Part shown: positions 13,601-23,024 of the stretch, in pieces
How positions within the stretch are numbered: the stretch's first letter is position 1
Layout: every line of letters begins with the position of its first letter
Source: Eleginops maclovinus
Lineage: Eukaryota; Chordata; Actinopteri; Perciformes; Eleginopidae
Direction of reading: 5' to 3'
Assembly: GCF_036324505.1 (NCBI RefSeq)
Contig: NC_086354.1
Coordinates: 6,931,295 to 6,995,294, forward strand
Length of the DNA stretch: 64,000 nucleotides
Program-made: the position numbers and the translations under genes
The notes under the pieces: generated by a model
The model's input: the letters and a program-made list of their open reading frames with translations, nothing else
Told to the model about the DNA's origin: nothing
Database searches by the model: none

Positions 13601-16600
13601 AACATCGGAGCATGTGGCCGTATTCACCGATGTGCCGATGGTGGTAAACAGGGCTAACATCGGCCGGTGCTGATGTCTTAACGATGTATCGGTGCATCCT
13701 TATTTGATAAACAACGCAACAAGACATTTTCAGCTAACTGTTTAGCTGCCAAGGCGGGAATCAGACAATGTTAAAGGGGCCCTAGTATGCTTTTTGGGGG
13801 TTTCCCTTTCCTGTAGTGTGTTATATAGGTTTTTGGGGCACGTAAATGGTCTGCAAAGGCTAAAATCCCAAAGGTCGCTCCAGAGAGTTTCTCAATGCTA
13901 ACTGCTGGGGAAAATATTGTTTAGGTCTGATTTTGAGATGGGAAATGGCTCAAAGGTGAGGACTAACAGTATTTCAAAGAAATGTTGAAAAAGAATCCAA
14001 CGTAAGACTACATCTAAAGAATGTGTGCTTTAAAAAACAGACCTGAATAACCTGCTAGCTCAGAAACAGACATCAGTCTCTGTTGTGAACAAGTATTTGT
14101 CTGGTAATCTAATAGAATACAACCTCAGCTTTTCCAAACAAGTCTTGCGGATCTAGGGGAACTTTTGAAGCTATGGAAGACAGCTGTGTGAAAGTGACAT
14201 GTGTTTCTGATGCGTTGCGTCCTCACCCTCATTGAGTTTGGCCATGTCCATGCTGCCGTTGTTCATCTGCAGAGTGGCCTGCAGCGCGGGGAGCAGCTGG
14301 TGGAGGAGGGCGGGGTCCTGCAGCAGCGCCGGGGACGGGGACTGGACAGACGAAGGCGCCTGCCCCGAGGAGGAGGAAGAGGAGGTGGAGGAGGACATGG
14401 CGGAGGGGGTGGAGCCTAAAGCACCGGGGGCGGAGTTCAGGCTCTGAGAAGAAGAGGAGGAATGGCCGGAGTTGGATGCTGTGGACTGGTCCCCTGATGT
14501 GGTCTCTGCGGGGAAGAGCGGAGGATTACTCGATACTTGACGAGGTAAACGTGTGGACAAGTAAATACAAATATTTCTGTTCATGCAGATCTTCGTTCAT
14601 CTTTATATTAAGTAAATTCTGAGCTGATGACGATGTAAAAAACAAAAGCTGAGTTTTATGAATCTGTTTTACTTACTAGTTGAGGCTTTGTCCTGCAAGG
14701 CCTCTTGTCTGTAGTCCATGTCCCGGGGGAAACTGTTCGCCGGCATCTTGACTGGGTCTTTCTGTCGTTGCTCCCTGAAGCAGATAAAGCAGAAGGTGAC
14801 AATAAGCGGGCTGCAGTTAGACTCTGAACCCTGAGCTAATGGTATCCTGAGGAGACGCGTGTGCTGCGTGGTCTGTTAGAGAGGAAATAATGACATGTTA
14901 ATGCATGACGTAGAAGAGGAGCATCTTACCCAGTCAGGTTACTGAGAAAAATGTGTACTTAAATGTGCGGGATTTAATATAACCTGCATTATTAACGAGA
15001 TGCCTTACAACTTTCTGTAAATCAAAAAGAAGGTATCTAAAATAAGAGTTGTTTAGGGACTGATTGTTTATAGTTATATTACCAATCAGGTGAGAGCTAT
15101 GTTTACATTTTTCCATGACTTATTTCAAAGTTAGTGACCTTGCTTTGGTGGCTGTGCATTAAACAAAGGTATATCTAAAACTCAAGTTAAAATGAAGAAT
15201 GTTTTCGGATGATGCCATCTCCCTCACCCTCCACACTGCCCTCTCTCACCTGGACCAGAGGAACACTTATGTGAGAATGCTGTTCATTGACTACAGTTCA
15301 GCATTCAACACCATTGTGCCCTCCAAGCTCATCATTAAGCTCAGGGACCTTGGGCTCAACAGCGCCCTCTGTGACTGGATCATGAGCTTCCTGACGGGCA
15401 GATCCCAGGCAGTGCGGATGGGGAACATCACATCCTCCACCTTGACCCTCAACACCGGAGCCCCTCAGGGTTGTGTGCTCAGCCCTCTCCTCTACTCCCT
15501 GTTCACGCACGACTGCGTGGCCACACACAGCTCCAACACCATCATCAAGTTTGCTGACGACACGACCGTCATCGGCCTGATCACAGACGGCGACGAGACG
15601 GCGTACAGAGAGGAGGTCAGAGCCCTGACATCTTGGTGCCAGGACAACAACCTCCATCTCAACGTCAGCAAAACAAAGGAGCTGATTGTGGACTACAGGA
15701 AGAGGCAGAGAGAAGCACACACACCCATCACCATCGACGGGACTCCTGTGGAGAGAGTCAGCAGCTTCAGGTTCCTCGGGGTTAACATCAGTGAGGACCT
15801 GACATGGACACATCACACCAGGGTCATATCCAAGACGGCTCGACAGCGGCTCTTCTTCCTCCGCAGGCTGCGGAAGTTCAACATGGACTCCAGGATACTC
15901 TGCAACTTCTACAGGTGCACCATCGAGAGTATCCTGACTGGCTGCATCACCGCCTGGTATGGCAGTTGCACCGCCCTCAACCGTAAGACTCTACAGAGGG
16001 TGGTGAAAACTGCTCAGCACATCACCAGGACGGAGTTGCCATCCATGGAGGACCTCTACACCCAGCGGTGTAGGAAGAAGGCCAGTAGGATATTAAAGGA
16101 CCCCCATCACCCCAGCAACAATCTGTTCTGTCTGCTGCCGTCTGGCAGACGGTACCGCAGCATCCGGACCAAGACCACCAGACTCAGAGACAGTTTTATA
16201 CCACAGGCTATAAGACTACTGAACTCCTGAGCTGTGTGAATGTCTACTCACATCTGTTTATAGTACACACATACATATATATTATACACATCTGCCATAC
16301 ATATCTGTTTATAGTACACATATCTATATATTATACATATCTGCCATATACATCTGTTATACATAATATATGCATCTGTCCATACCTCCTCATTCAACAG
16401 TGTAAAGTATTTAAATACTTTCAATGTATTCCACATATGTATATATTTCACATCCTCAAATCTGTATTGTTAATATTGTAAATATTCTTCTCTCTTTTTC
16501 ACTATTTTATTTATCTTTTGCACCATGTATGTTGAGTTGTTGGAGGAGCACGCGACATAAGATTTTCATTGCCAACATATACGCTGTATCTGCTGTGCAT

Positions 16601-17913
16601 ATGACAAATAAAACCTTGAAACCTTGAAACCTAAAAGTAGACAGCAGTATGTTTACCTACTTCAGCTTTAAAGAGAGTTGAGGAATGAGTGCTGTATCTT
16701 TCGGCTAGATTATTCTAACAATGTCTGTGGTTTATACAAGCTTAGGATAATCCATGTTTTGTTTAACAACATAACATGTGTCAGTAAACACCACACCTGT
16801 GAACATCTGAAGCTTTTACCTGTCTTGAAAAATTGCCGCCGCTACTAAACATCATCACGCCGAAGATAAGCTTTAATGTTAGCTTTAATGTTAGCTTGTT
16901 ACTTCTGCCAATTGAATTTACGCTTGAACTGTTATAAAAGGGCCATATATATTTGGACACTATCCTGCTGACAGAACATGTCAGTATAAATGTATGTTTG
17001 CCACAGATCCTATTTAACTTTACATTACATGTCACTTGTTAGACGCTTTTTATACCAAAGCGACTTACATTCATTACAGTGGGCAATCGTCGTCTTGCCC
17101 AAAGACACAACAACATGCTGACTGCAGAGGGGATGGAACCAGAATCCCCCTGATCCGAAGTGCACTACCCCACTGTGCCACAGCCTCCCTATTTCCAACA
17201 ATATTCCAAAATGCAATGGACAAATACCATTGCTATTTACCAGTCGGTCTACAGCAATACTTATATCCCCCCACTCTATTGCAAAATACAAAACATTTAT
17301 TAGAAAAGTAACCACATGTATTACGTAACGTATATTTCAAATAGTTCCTTTACTTACTCCACTTTTGAGTTTAACTAGCAATGTGTAACCTATTACATTT
17401 CTAAAGTAACCTGCCGAACGCTGCAGGACTTGGCCTTAGAATAAGACTCTCGAATACCAATTCATGATTCAAATTAAATTGCACGCACTGTAACATTTCA
17501 ATCTAAAAAGGACTTGCCTCTCCAGCAGGTCCTTGGGCTTCTCCCATTGGGAAACCTCAGTTCTACAGTTGTAGTAGTACTTCTTCCCAGAGGAGCTGAT
17601 GTGTTCTGTCCAGTCATCTGCTGGCTCCTGGTGCTGAGAACACAACACATGAGAGGTTAATAAGGGTTATTATGACAAGTTAAAGAGCACTCCTGAAAAT
17701 AGCTGAGAGCTAAAAGGTACACTTTACATTCGCAGTAAATAAATGATGCCATTTCCAAGAGCTACATCAGAATCAGAAAACCTTTATTCGTCCCACAGAG
17801 GGGACATTTACATTTGCTACAGCAACAACAGAGTCAAAGACAGCTTGAAAAAAAGCAGGCATTACATTTTTTAAAGATTAAATAAAACATTTAAAAAAAG
17901 AATTGAAGAAGAA

Positions 17914-17944
<31 letters not shown>

Positions 17945-20900
17945 AAGAAGAAGAAGAAGAAGAAGAAGAAGAAGAAGAAGAAGAAGAAGAAGAAGAAGAA
18001 GAAGAAGACCCTTAATCGTCCCACAGAGGTGACATTTTTACAACAGAGGGGAAGTTTTACAAACAATACAACCTGGAAGAAATATAATAACACAAGGAAG
18101 CTAATGGACTTCAGCAACAACACTGATTGGAAAATGGGATCCTATGCTCCCGTTAAACTAGTGGGATGATGGGGAAAACTGTCCTTGCGTTTGGCTGACT
18201 GTAAAGACTAAGTATACCTAACTTTGTGTTTCTTTAAACAAGTAACCATCAACGTACTCATACCCCTCAACATCGATTAGCTTATAAGTATGGATGGCAG
18301 TTAGTATTATAAATAATCATGGTCATGTTTACGCAAACAATTCCGGTTACTGTGACCATTCACGGACGAGAATATACTTATCATCCTGTCGTTACCATTT
18401 AAAATGCATCAAAATCAAAACCGAGTTATTTTAACAGAGGAGACTTGAGCCACAACAATACATTATTTGATAATTTAACAAGAAACAAAAGGGTTAGATG
18501 ACCTAAACTTAGATAAATATGCATATTGAGAATAACCCTTGATTACAGATGTTATTTGACACTTATTAGTGCAACAAAAAAGGCTTTCAAATGTTATAAT
18601 TTGCAGTTATGCAGAAAATAAAGAGAAATAATGTGCGTATGGATTTGATTCCTCTTCAATTCATCCTATATTTTCCACACTGTTAGGATAGCATAGAGAA
18701 GGGGGCTTTGAATCGATAAAGATAATTGTTTTGGACAACTGCAGGCTCACAAAAGGTGGACAGTTATGTCTGTAGCAGCTAACGGATACTCAAACCGTTC
18801 TGGGACTGGAAGTCGCAGCACAGAAAGGCATAATTATCATTATGCATGTATTAGCAAAATATAATCTTTAATAACTTCATCTTGCTAAACCTAAGATGGA
18901 AAGCACCTTTGTGTCTCTCCCTGTGTGTATTTCCTTTCCTCTCACCTCTCAAGAAGGTGAACACATGAGGAATGTAGACGTCATACTGTGTATGCATAAG
19001 CACCACTGTCCCGTCCACTCACTTCAAAAGGACAACAATTAACAGTAAACACAACTATTGATTTTGCAGACTAGCCATAGAACGACATAAGATTCTATCT
19101 CACAATGATCCATGTCAACGTGGTTGTGATATTATCCCGTTAATCATCAAACTATGCTTCTTGATATGATCCCTCAAATGGCACTTTGACCTAAATGTTT
19201 TTCAGAAACCAATATTTCTTTGCGTCACAGATAGGATTTACCTTTTTAGTGGACACATTTGTAGTGATAAACATGAGAATCAACCTATTTTAATGACCCT
19301 AAAGAATATTCCACCTACTAAAAATAAAAAGGAAAATAAAAACAAATCAACAATGTGAGTCTGTTCTTACATAAATATTCCTAATATCCTTTCTGGAGAT
19401 CAAGGCACTTTTTTCATTTGATAGTGTGCTTTTTTTCAATTCTTTCTTGTAAGAATATTCACGAGTATGCTGTCAGTGTGAATTCACAATTATGTATGCT
19501 AAGATTTTATTGCCATCTGCAAAAAAAATCCTCAAGTCATCTTATTTCTATCCCAGAAAATGTCTAATATTTAGTATCTGCTCTCAATGCTATGTAAAAA
19601 CCAGTGACAAAGTGAGATAAATGAAGAGATTTGTAAATATTTTAACAAAGAGAATCCTGTTACATGAATATAAAGTTCCAATCATGCATTGTTTTTGAGA
19701 GAGCGCTTTCTCCAGAGAAAGATGCTTCAATATATTGCCCATATACCATGTTCCACAGTGGCGTGACAGTCATTTCTACAGGAAATGCTGAGGGTAAATC
19801 ATCAGATAACCGTGGGCAACGTCTTACCCTGTCTGCAGGCTTGCTCTGTGTCGCATGCGAGTCAGAGGCATGGTGGGAGCTGTTGTTGTGAGAGTTCTCT
19901 TGAGGAGAGCCGCTGGTCCCTGCAACAAAGACATTCATCAAGTCACAGAAAATACACAGGGTTCTGCGGAGGACTGAGACTTAGTGCAGCTGAGTGAAAC
20001 GCTTTGTTAGAGGTTGCTTGCGCAGTGTTCACATTTGAGCAGTGACAGCTGTGTTGTGACCTGATGGCCAAATCATCTTAATGTAGGAAAGTCTTAATTT
20101 CCCTCGAAAAGAAGATAACAAAATGAACCAAAAACATTAACCAAATTGCTTTGTTAAAGAGAACTGGTTATGCGATTTGGAGTTTTCCCTCTCTTGTAGT
20201 GAAATATATAGGTTTTTGGTGCATGTTAAAGGTCTGCATATGCTGAAATCTCAAATGACGTGCCAGTGGGAGTTTCCCTACCCTGCCTGCAACGCCTCTT
20301 TTGGAGACCTTTGTGTACTTCTGTAACATATGCCCCTTTTCCACCAAACCGTATCAGGTTCAAGATCCGAACTTTTGCTTTTCTGGCACATTTCTTCTAG
20401 CCTGTAGCACCCCTTGTGTTTCCACCGCTCAGAGGCCGAGTGGAGCTCAAGTGGAGCTGCGCCATCGCGTCGTCGTTTGCATCAGGACGTAACCGTTTAC
20501 GTGCCCTCTTATGACTGATTCATATTCAGTCTGACTGTCACACGAGCAGCTGATGCATACCCCCCCTCCCCATAAGTGAATGTGTTTCAGTCTGAATTGA
20601 CGCAGTTTGTCATCACAACGCTGTTATGAAAGTGTTACTCTGACTATCTTGACTATTTTGCTATCCTATTGTGGCATAAGCCGTTTTCTACAGGCATATT
20701 TTACCGGTGTAGTTTTCGTTATGATTTTACTTTTGATGGCAACCTGTGTAGCCCATGTATTGATTCCATCTGATAGCTGCAATAATACAAACATCAGGAA
20801 AACGTCTGCCTGCTCTTCCCAATGATCAATAACAGTGAACGGATGGTGATTAAAGTAAGGTCAACAGCATGACACTAAGTCTGGTTAGTGTTGCCTGACT

Positions 20901-23024
20901 TTATAAAGTGTGTGATTTATAAGTGCGTGGTCGCGTTCTAGTCACTCTGCTCAGCGCTACTGCTTGTTACAACTTTTACTCGCCATGAACTGTTATTGCT
21001 CAGGTTAATCTCCCCCCTCCAAAGTAAGCGTGACGTATTGGTTTGTATTGGATCTTGGATCTTGCCGGGCAGCCGAGTGGGGCCAGAAAGCAACACGAAA
21101 AACCAGATCTTTATCGGCAACAGCTCCAGCTCCGGGTTGGTGGAAAAGCGACAATAGTCATATCACATGAAACAAATGAGCTTCTATTGGCTAGAGCTCC
21201 AACACATTGTACCTGATAGGTTAAAGGGCTGGACATCTCTGAGCGGTTTACCAATCATAACAGAGTCAACCAGCTAACCAATCAGAGCAGACTCGGGTGA
21301 AAAGAGGTCCTGCAGCACAGGCAGTATGAGAAAAATGAATTTCTTTTTGAACATTAAAAGCATGTAAACATGTCACAGTAGACGAACAAATACAAATACG
21401 AACCTACAAAATTAGCACAATAGGTCCTCCTTAAAAAAAGATATTGGCCCAGAATTTCGCAATCAGGGCCTCAGAGTATACAAGCCCACAATGTAAGTCA
21501 CCAAAAAAGTAAAAATGAACCATGCAGAAGCTGATACTCGTCAAAAAACCTAACATCAAATGAATTGCAATAAGATAAGTGCAACAACAATCTGATATAT
21601 TTCCTTTCCAGTGCAATAGCTGAACCAAATTGCTGCCCTTTCCTTTTTGTTTAGAAACCTTTAGACATAATATATATCAATGTGTAAGACCAAAAGATCC
21701 ATGCTTACCATTTTTTCCTCTAACCGCGTGAGAGGTTTTTGCCTTGCCATGCCCCGTGCCGTCTCCGTGTCTGCTGACAGGACTTTCGTCAGAGCGTCGC
21801 AGCATCTTGTAAGGGGGTGTGGGGTCTGATGAGCCATCGCGCACCTTGTCATAGCGGTGAAGGCTGCTGGACTGGCTCTTTGGCTGAGATTTATGGGTCT
21901 GCATTGAATAAAGCATGACAGAAAGACTTGTTGTGATGTTTATGTGTCATTGGATTGTTAAATTAATGTCCAATGTGTGAATTCCATGTCTGTAATAATA
22001 TTACAATTTGAGGCTACAGGTAACGGTCTCTGGTTTTGGGCATTTGTTGAACGAAGCCTAGAGGCATGTATTAGGAAGGTATGTTCAAGGAATACTACAC
22101 TGGTGTCAAAATGCATCCCAACTGGACAAGTGATGCCATATCAACACAATTTAAGATATAACTCTCCTAAACTTAATAAAAACATTACATAAACTACCAC
22201 AACAGGACTTCCTATGGAGCATTTTGTAAGAGCCATATAAGTGAATGTAGATACAATCTTTAGTGGTTTATTTTCTTCAAATGTATTATTAAGTTAGAAT
22301 ATATTTTTTAGTTTGACTAGAGGTATAATTGAGACCTGACTCATGTCATATACGTGAAAATGCATGTTGAGTTCGGTCAGGGTTGATGGATCCACCAACT
22401 ACATGGATATTCATTTATTTTAATGGAAATAGGGCACTTTCATTAGCCACGTTAAGAGGAAACTAATGACAGGTGACTGTTAACAGATGTCATATGTCAT
22501 ACCTGATAGGATTGTGAATCCCTTCTGTCGTTGCACCTGTGAAAACACACAGAACAAAACAGTTAAAAATGTTAGCATTTAAACGATGGATTTCAGTTTT
22601 TAAATAGCAACACACTTTCTGGAACATATTTAACGTTAGCTACCGGCTATTAGCTGCCATTGGCTAAGTTAGCTTGATTCGCTACCTTAGAAACAACAGT
22701 TTTGTGTCAATAGCGGAATTTAACCGATAATATTTAACATGTATTGTACATAATGTAGCCTACACACGAACAGTTTATCATTACCATGTAAGTTAGCTAA
22801 CACTACGCTAACTATAAGCTTTAGGAAATAACCGGAACCCAAAGCTAATTGCAGGCAAACTGTTAGCTCGTAGCACTGAAAGCTAACGGCTACAGCCTAA
22901 GATAAATAACCGGCCTATACATTAAAATATATGGTAAACCAAACGACTAGCTTTAAAGAGGTTACAGTTTGTGCTTAATTTACCCATCGCTGACTCTTGC
23001 TGGTTTCCTTGCATACATCACCAT
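3604..23024 (-). CDS. wac: WW domain-containing adaptor with coiled coil (WAC), 13 coding exons
   Basis: Coding exons in transcript order: 23024-22984, 22536-22503, 21898-21709, 19919-19828, 17633-17518, 14774-14677, 14505-14227, 10563-10447, 6044-5896, 5745-5654, 5170-4984, 3890-3763, 3673-3604. They join in phase to 1593 nt, 530 aa. It starts MVMYARK and ends NSYMV, nearly as in human WAC. A WW domain lies at about residues 120-157 ([24 protein letters not shown]). A Ser-rich low-complexity stretch spans 190-283, followed by [10 protein letters not shown] and AAVTQASL motifs, and a coiled coil covers about 466-525. Known role: WAC brings RNF20/40 to RNA polymerase II for H2B ubiquitination and acts in autophagy and mTORC1 control. 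The protein is shorter than human (647 aa) because a central block is absent. Intron 5 (donor after 17518) appears to use a GC donor. Introns hold most of the transposons at this end of the window. Confidence 0.93.
4008..4140 (+). repeat. Decayed tRNA-derived SINE-like copy
   Basis: GGCTACGGCTCAGGGG resembles a pol III A box, and GTGGTTTGACCC about 40 bases on resembles a B box. The 3' part reads CCTTGGACAAGACACCCAACCC, a tail I know from a common fish SINE. It lies in the last-but-one wac intron region. Family name not assigned. Confidence 0.45.
4932..4971 (+). repeat. (GT)20 microsatellite beside a wac donor site
   Basis: An uninterrupted GT run of about 40 bases. On the wac transcript strand it is a (CA)n run starting about 12 bases inside the intron after the donor at 4983. 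Confidence 0.95.
6195..8926 (-). mobile_element. Tc1/mariner-like element split by a hAT insertion
   Basis: Outer ends are inverted repeats (CACCGTGTTCCAAATTATTA at left, TAATAATTTGGAACGCGGTG at right) flanked by TA (6193-6194 and 8927-8928), the Tc1 target duplication. Inside the right end, minus strand, is the start of a Tc1 transposase: the frame at 8637-8395 reads [20 protein letters not shown] then [15 protein letters not shown], the N-terminal helix-turn-helix region. A frame break separates it from the true start near 8700. The catalytic part is gone; about 2 kb of hAT DNA occupies the middle. Inactive. It lies in the wac intron between exons 8 and 9. Confidence 0.85.
6365..8397 (+). 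pseudogene. Decayed hAT-type transposase (GTF2IRD2/ZBED-like) inserted in the Tc1 copy
   Basis: Three consecutive plus-strand frames (6385-6699, 6769-7617, 7640-7975) belong to one hAT transposase. The start ([17 protein letters not shown]) is the end of a zinc-finger region. The middle has [33 protein letters not shown] and [17 protein letters not shown], hAT RNase-H-fold motifs. The last frame holds the dimerisation region ([30 protein letters not shown]). Stops near 6697 and 6760, a frameshift near 7615 and another after 7940 break it. The right end GGTTGGGCACCCCTAG at 8379-8394 looks like a hAT terminal repeat; no matching left end is visible, so the 5' side seems deleted. Confidence 0.85.
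8963..10100. repeat. Old AT-rich interspersed repeat region in wac intron
   Basis: The word ATGCAATATCCAAATTGCAG occurs twice in direct orientation (near 9011 and 9582), and a CACCACACCATGTTTA / CACCACTCCATGTTGC pair occurs near 9756 and 10053. GCAGGGCTGCACAA at 8960 and GCAGACAGCCC near 9603 could be ends of a non-autonomous hAT element. No coding capacity. Confidence 0.3.
10584..10640 (+). repeat. (CA)n microsatellite beside the wac exon 8 acceptor
   Basis: About 57 bases of CA with one interruption. On the wac transcript strand it is (TG)n ending about 20 bases before the acceptor of the exon starting at 10563, just ahead of the pyrimidine tract. Confidence 0.95.
10831..12431 (+). mobile_element. 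Nearly complete Tc1-like transposon (1601 bp)
   Basis: Begins CAGTGGGGCAAAAAAGTATT and ends with its inverted copy AATACTTTTTTGCCCCACTG, flanked by TA on both sides (10829-10830, 12432-12433). The terminal inverted repeats are long, about 165 bp each (10831-10997 and 12265-12431), with few mismatches. The transposase frame is in the middle. Small divergence between the ends and only one coding break point to a fairly recent insertion. It lies in the wac intron between exons 7 and 8, antisense to wac. Confidence 0.95.
11195..12216 (+). pseudogene. Tc1 transposase with a single frameshift
   Basis: Two overlapping frames make up one DD34E transposase of about 340 aa. Frame one (11195 on) begins [20 protein letters not shown], the paired-like helix-turn-helix, then the GRPR-like [13 protein letters not shown] hook, a second DNA-binding region, and the first catalytic Asp in [13 protein letters not shown]. 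After RRVW a one-base loss near 11708 breaks the frame. Frame two (11698-12216) continues with [14 protein letters not shown], the second Asp in [11 protein letters not shown] and the Glu in [10 protein letters not shown], ending NKGCITKY. All three catalytic residues are visible. As it stands, no full-length protein is made. Confidence 0.92.
13266..13702. mobile_element. Possible non-autonomous hAT element (ATCGGTGCATCC ends)
   Basis: TAGGGATGCATGGC at left and ATCGGTGCATCCTTA at right form short inverted ends. Internal GCCGATCACGATG and CGATGTATCGG words are typical of fish hAT MITEs. No clear 8-bp target duplication is visible. Confidence 0.4.
13385..13460 (+). repeat. (GA)n/(GAGC)n microsatellite
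   Basis: About 75 bases of purine-rich GAGA alternating with GAGCGA units. The open frame through it is a repeat artefact. Confidence 0.9.
15199..16630 (+). mobile_element. 5'-truncated LINE, L2/CR1-like
   Basis: A 343-codon frame (15199-16230) encodes the C-terminal half of a non-LTR reverse transcriptase. [17 protein letters not shown] is followed by the [16 protein letters not shown] motif, the catalytic FADDTTVIG motif, [14 protein letters not shown], then the thumb and C-terminal region ending [11 protein letters not shown] with a stop. The endonuclease and N-terminal RT are missing; the break is near 15200. The 3' UTR ends with AATAAAACCTTGAAACCTTG, tandem short repeats typical of L2/CR1 tails instead of poly(A). 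It lies in wac intron 5, opposite to wac. The frame is intact but cannot move without its 5' half. Clade by memory of motifs. Confidence 0.88.
16245..16360 (+). repeat. Short tandem duplication in the LINE 3' UTR
   Basis: CATCTGTTTATAGTACACA is followed by ATATATTATACA(C/T)ATCTGCCATA, and the block repeats about 55 bases later. Two diverged copies are clear. Confidence 0.6.
17036..17195. repeat. Common dispersed fish repeat
   Basis: AGACGCTTTTTATACCAAAG is followed by CGACTTACATTCATTACAGT, then TTGCCCAAAGACACAACA and CCACTGTGCCACAGCCTCCC. I know this order of words from many fish introns. Family not named. Confidence 0.5.
17767..18040. repeat. Retroposon-tail repeat flanking a (GAA)34 array
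   Basis: CTTTATTCGTCCCACAGAGG (17780s) and CCTTAATCGTCCCACAGAGG (18010s) are direct copies around a nearly pure (GAA)n array at 17905-18007, about 103 bases. Upstream AATCAGAATCAGAAAACC resembles retroposon 3' tails. The array is TTC on the wac transcript. The predicted poly-Lys or poly-Phe frames are artefacts. Confidence 0.85.
18041..19827. other. wac intron 4 remainder, no gene seen
   Basis: AT-rich intronic sequence with no open frame over 60 codons that resembles a protein and no clear inverted-repeat element. Confidence 0.4.
20158..21430. mobile_element. TTAA-flanked MITE interrupted by a second MITE
   Basis: The outer element has TTAA at both edges (20154-20157, 21431-21434) and ends AGAGAACTGGTTATGC / GCACAATAGGTCCTCC. 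Its body matches the complete copy at 25996-26307 (GGTTTTTG(G/T)TGCATGT, AAGGTCTGCATATGCTGAAA). It is split by an inner element at about 20336-21148 with near-perfect ends CTTTTCCACCAAACCG / CGGGTTGGTGGAAAAG. In the uninterrupted copy the join falls after a CTGT(A/G)ACATA word. TTAA duplication suggests a piggyBac-type source, by inference only. Confidence 0.75.

Larger units (their letters stand above)
12478..14005. repeat. Large inverted repeat (foldback), arms about 260 bp, spacer about 1 kb
   Basis: 12478-12735 and 13741-14005 are diverged inverted copies. Each contains a TTAA-bounded end of the AGGGGCCCTA(G/T)TATGC element family (TTAA at 12703-12706 and 13771-13774; CTATATAACACACTACAG against CTGTAGTGTGTTATATAG). 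The similarity continues past the TTAA into flanking sequence (GTCTGATTCCCACCTTGGCA at left matches the reverse complement of TGCCAAGGCGGGAATCAGAC at right). Two independent insertions would not share flanks, so this is an inverted duplication or a larger compound element. The spacer has a GA-rich microsatellite and a possible hAT MITE. Confidence 0.75.

Noticed and set aside
15298..15816. 172-codon minus-strand frame
   Set aside because: Antisense shadow of the LINE reverse transcriptase.
17878..18169. Poly-Lys / poly-Phe frames
   Set aside because: Produced by the (GAA)n array.
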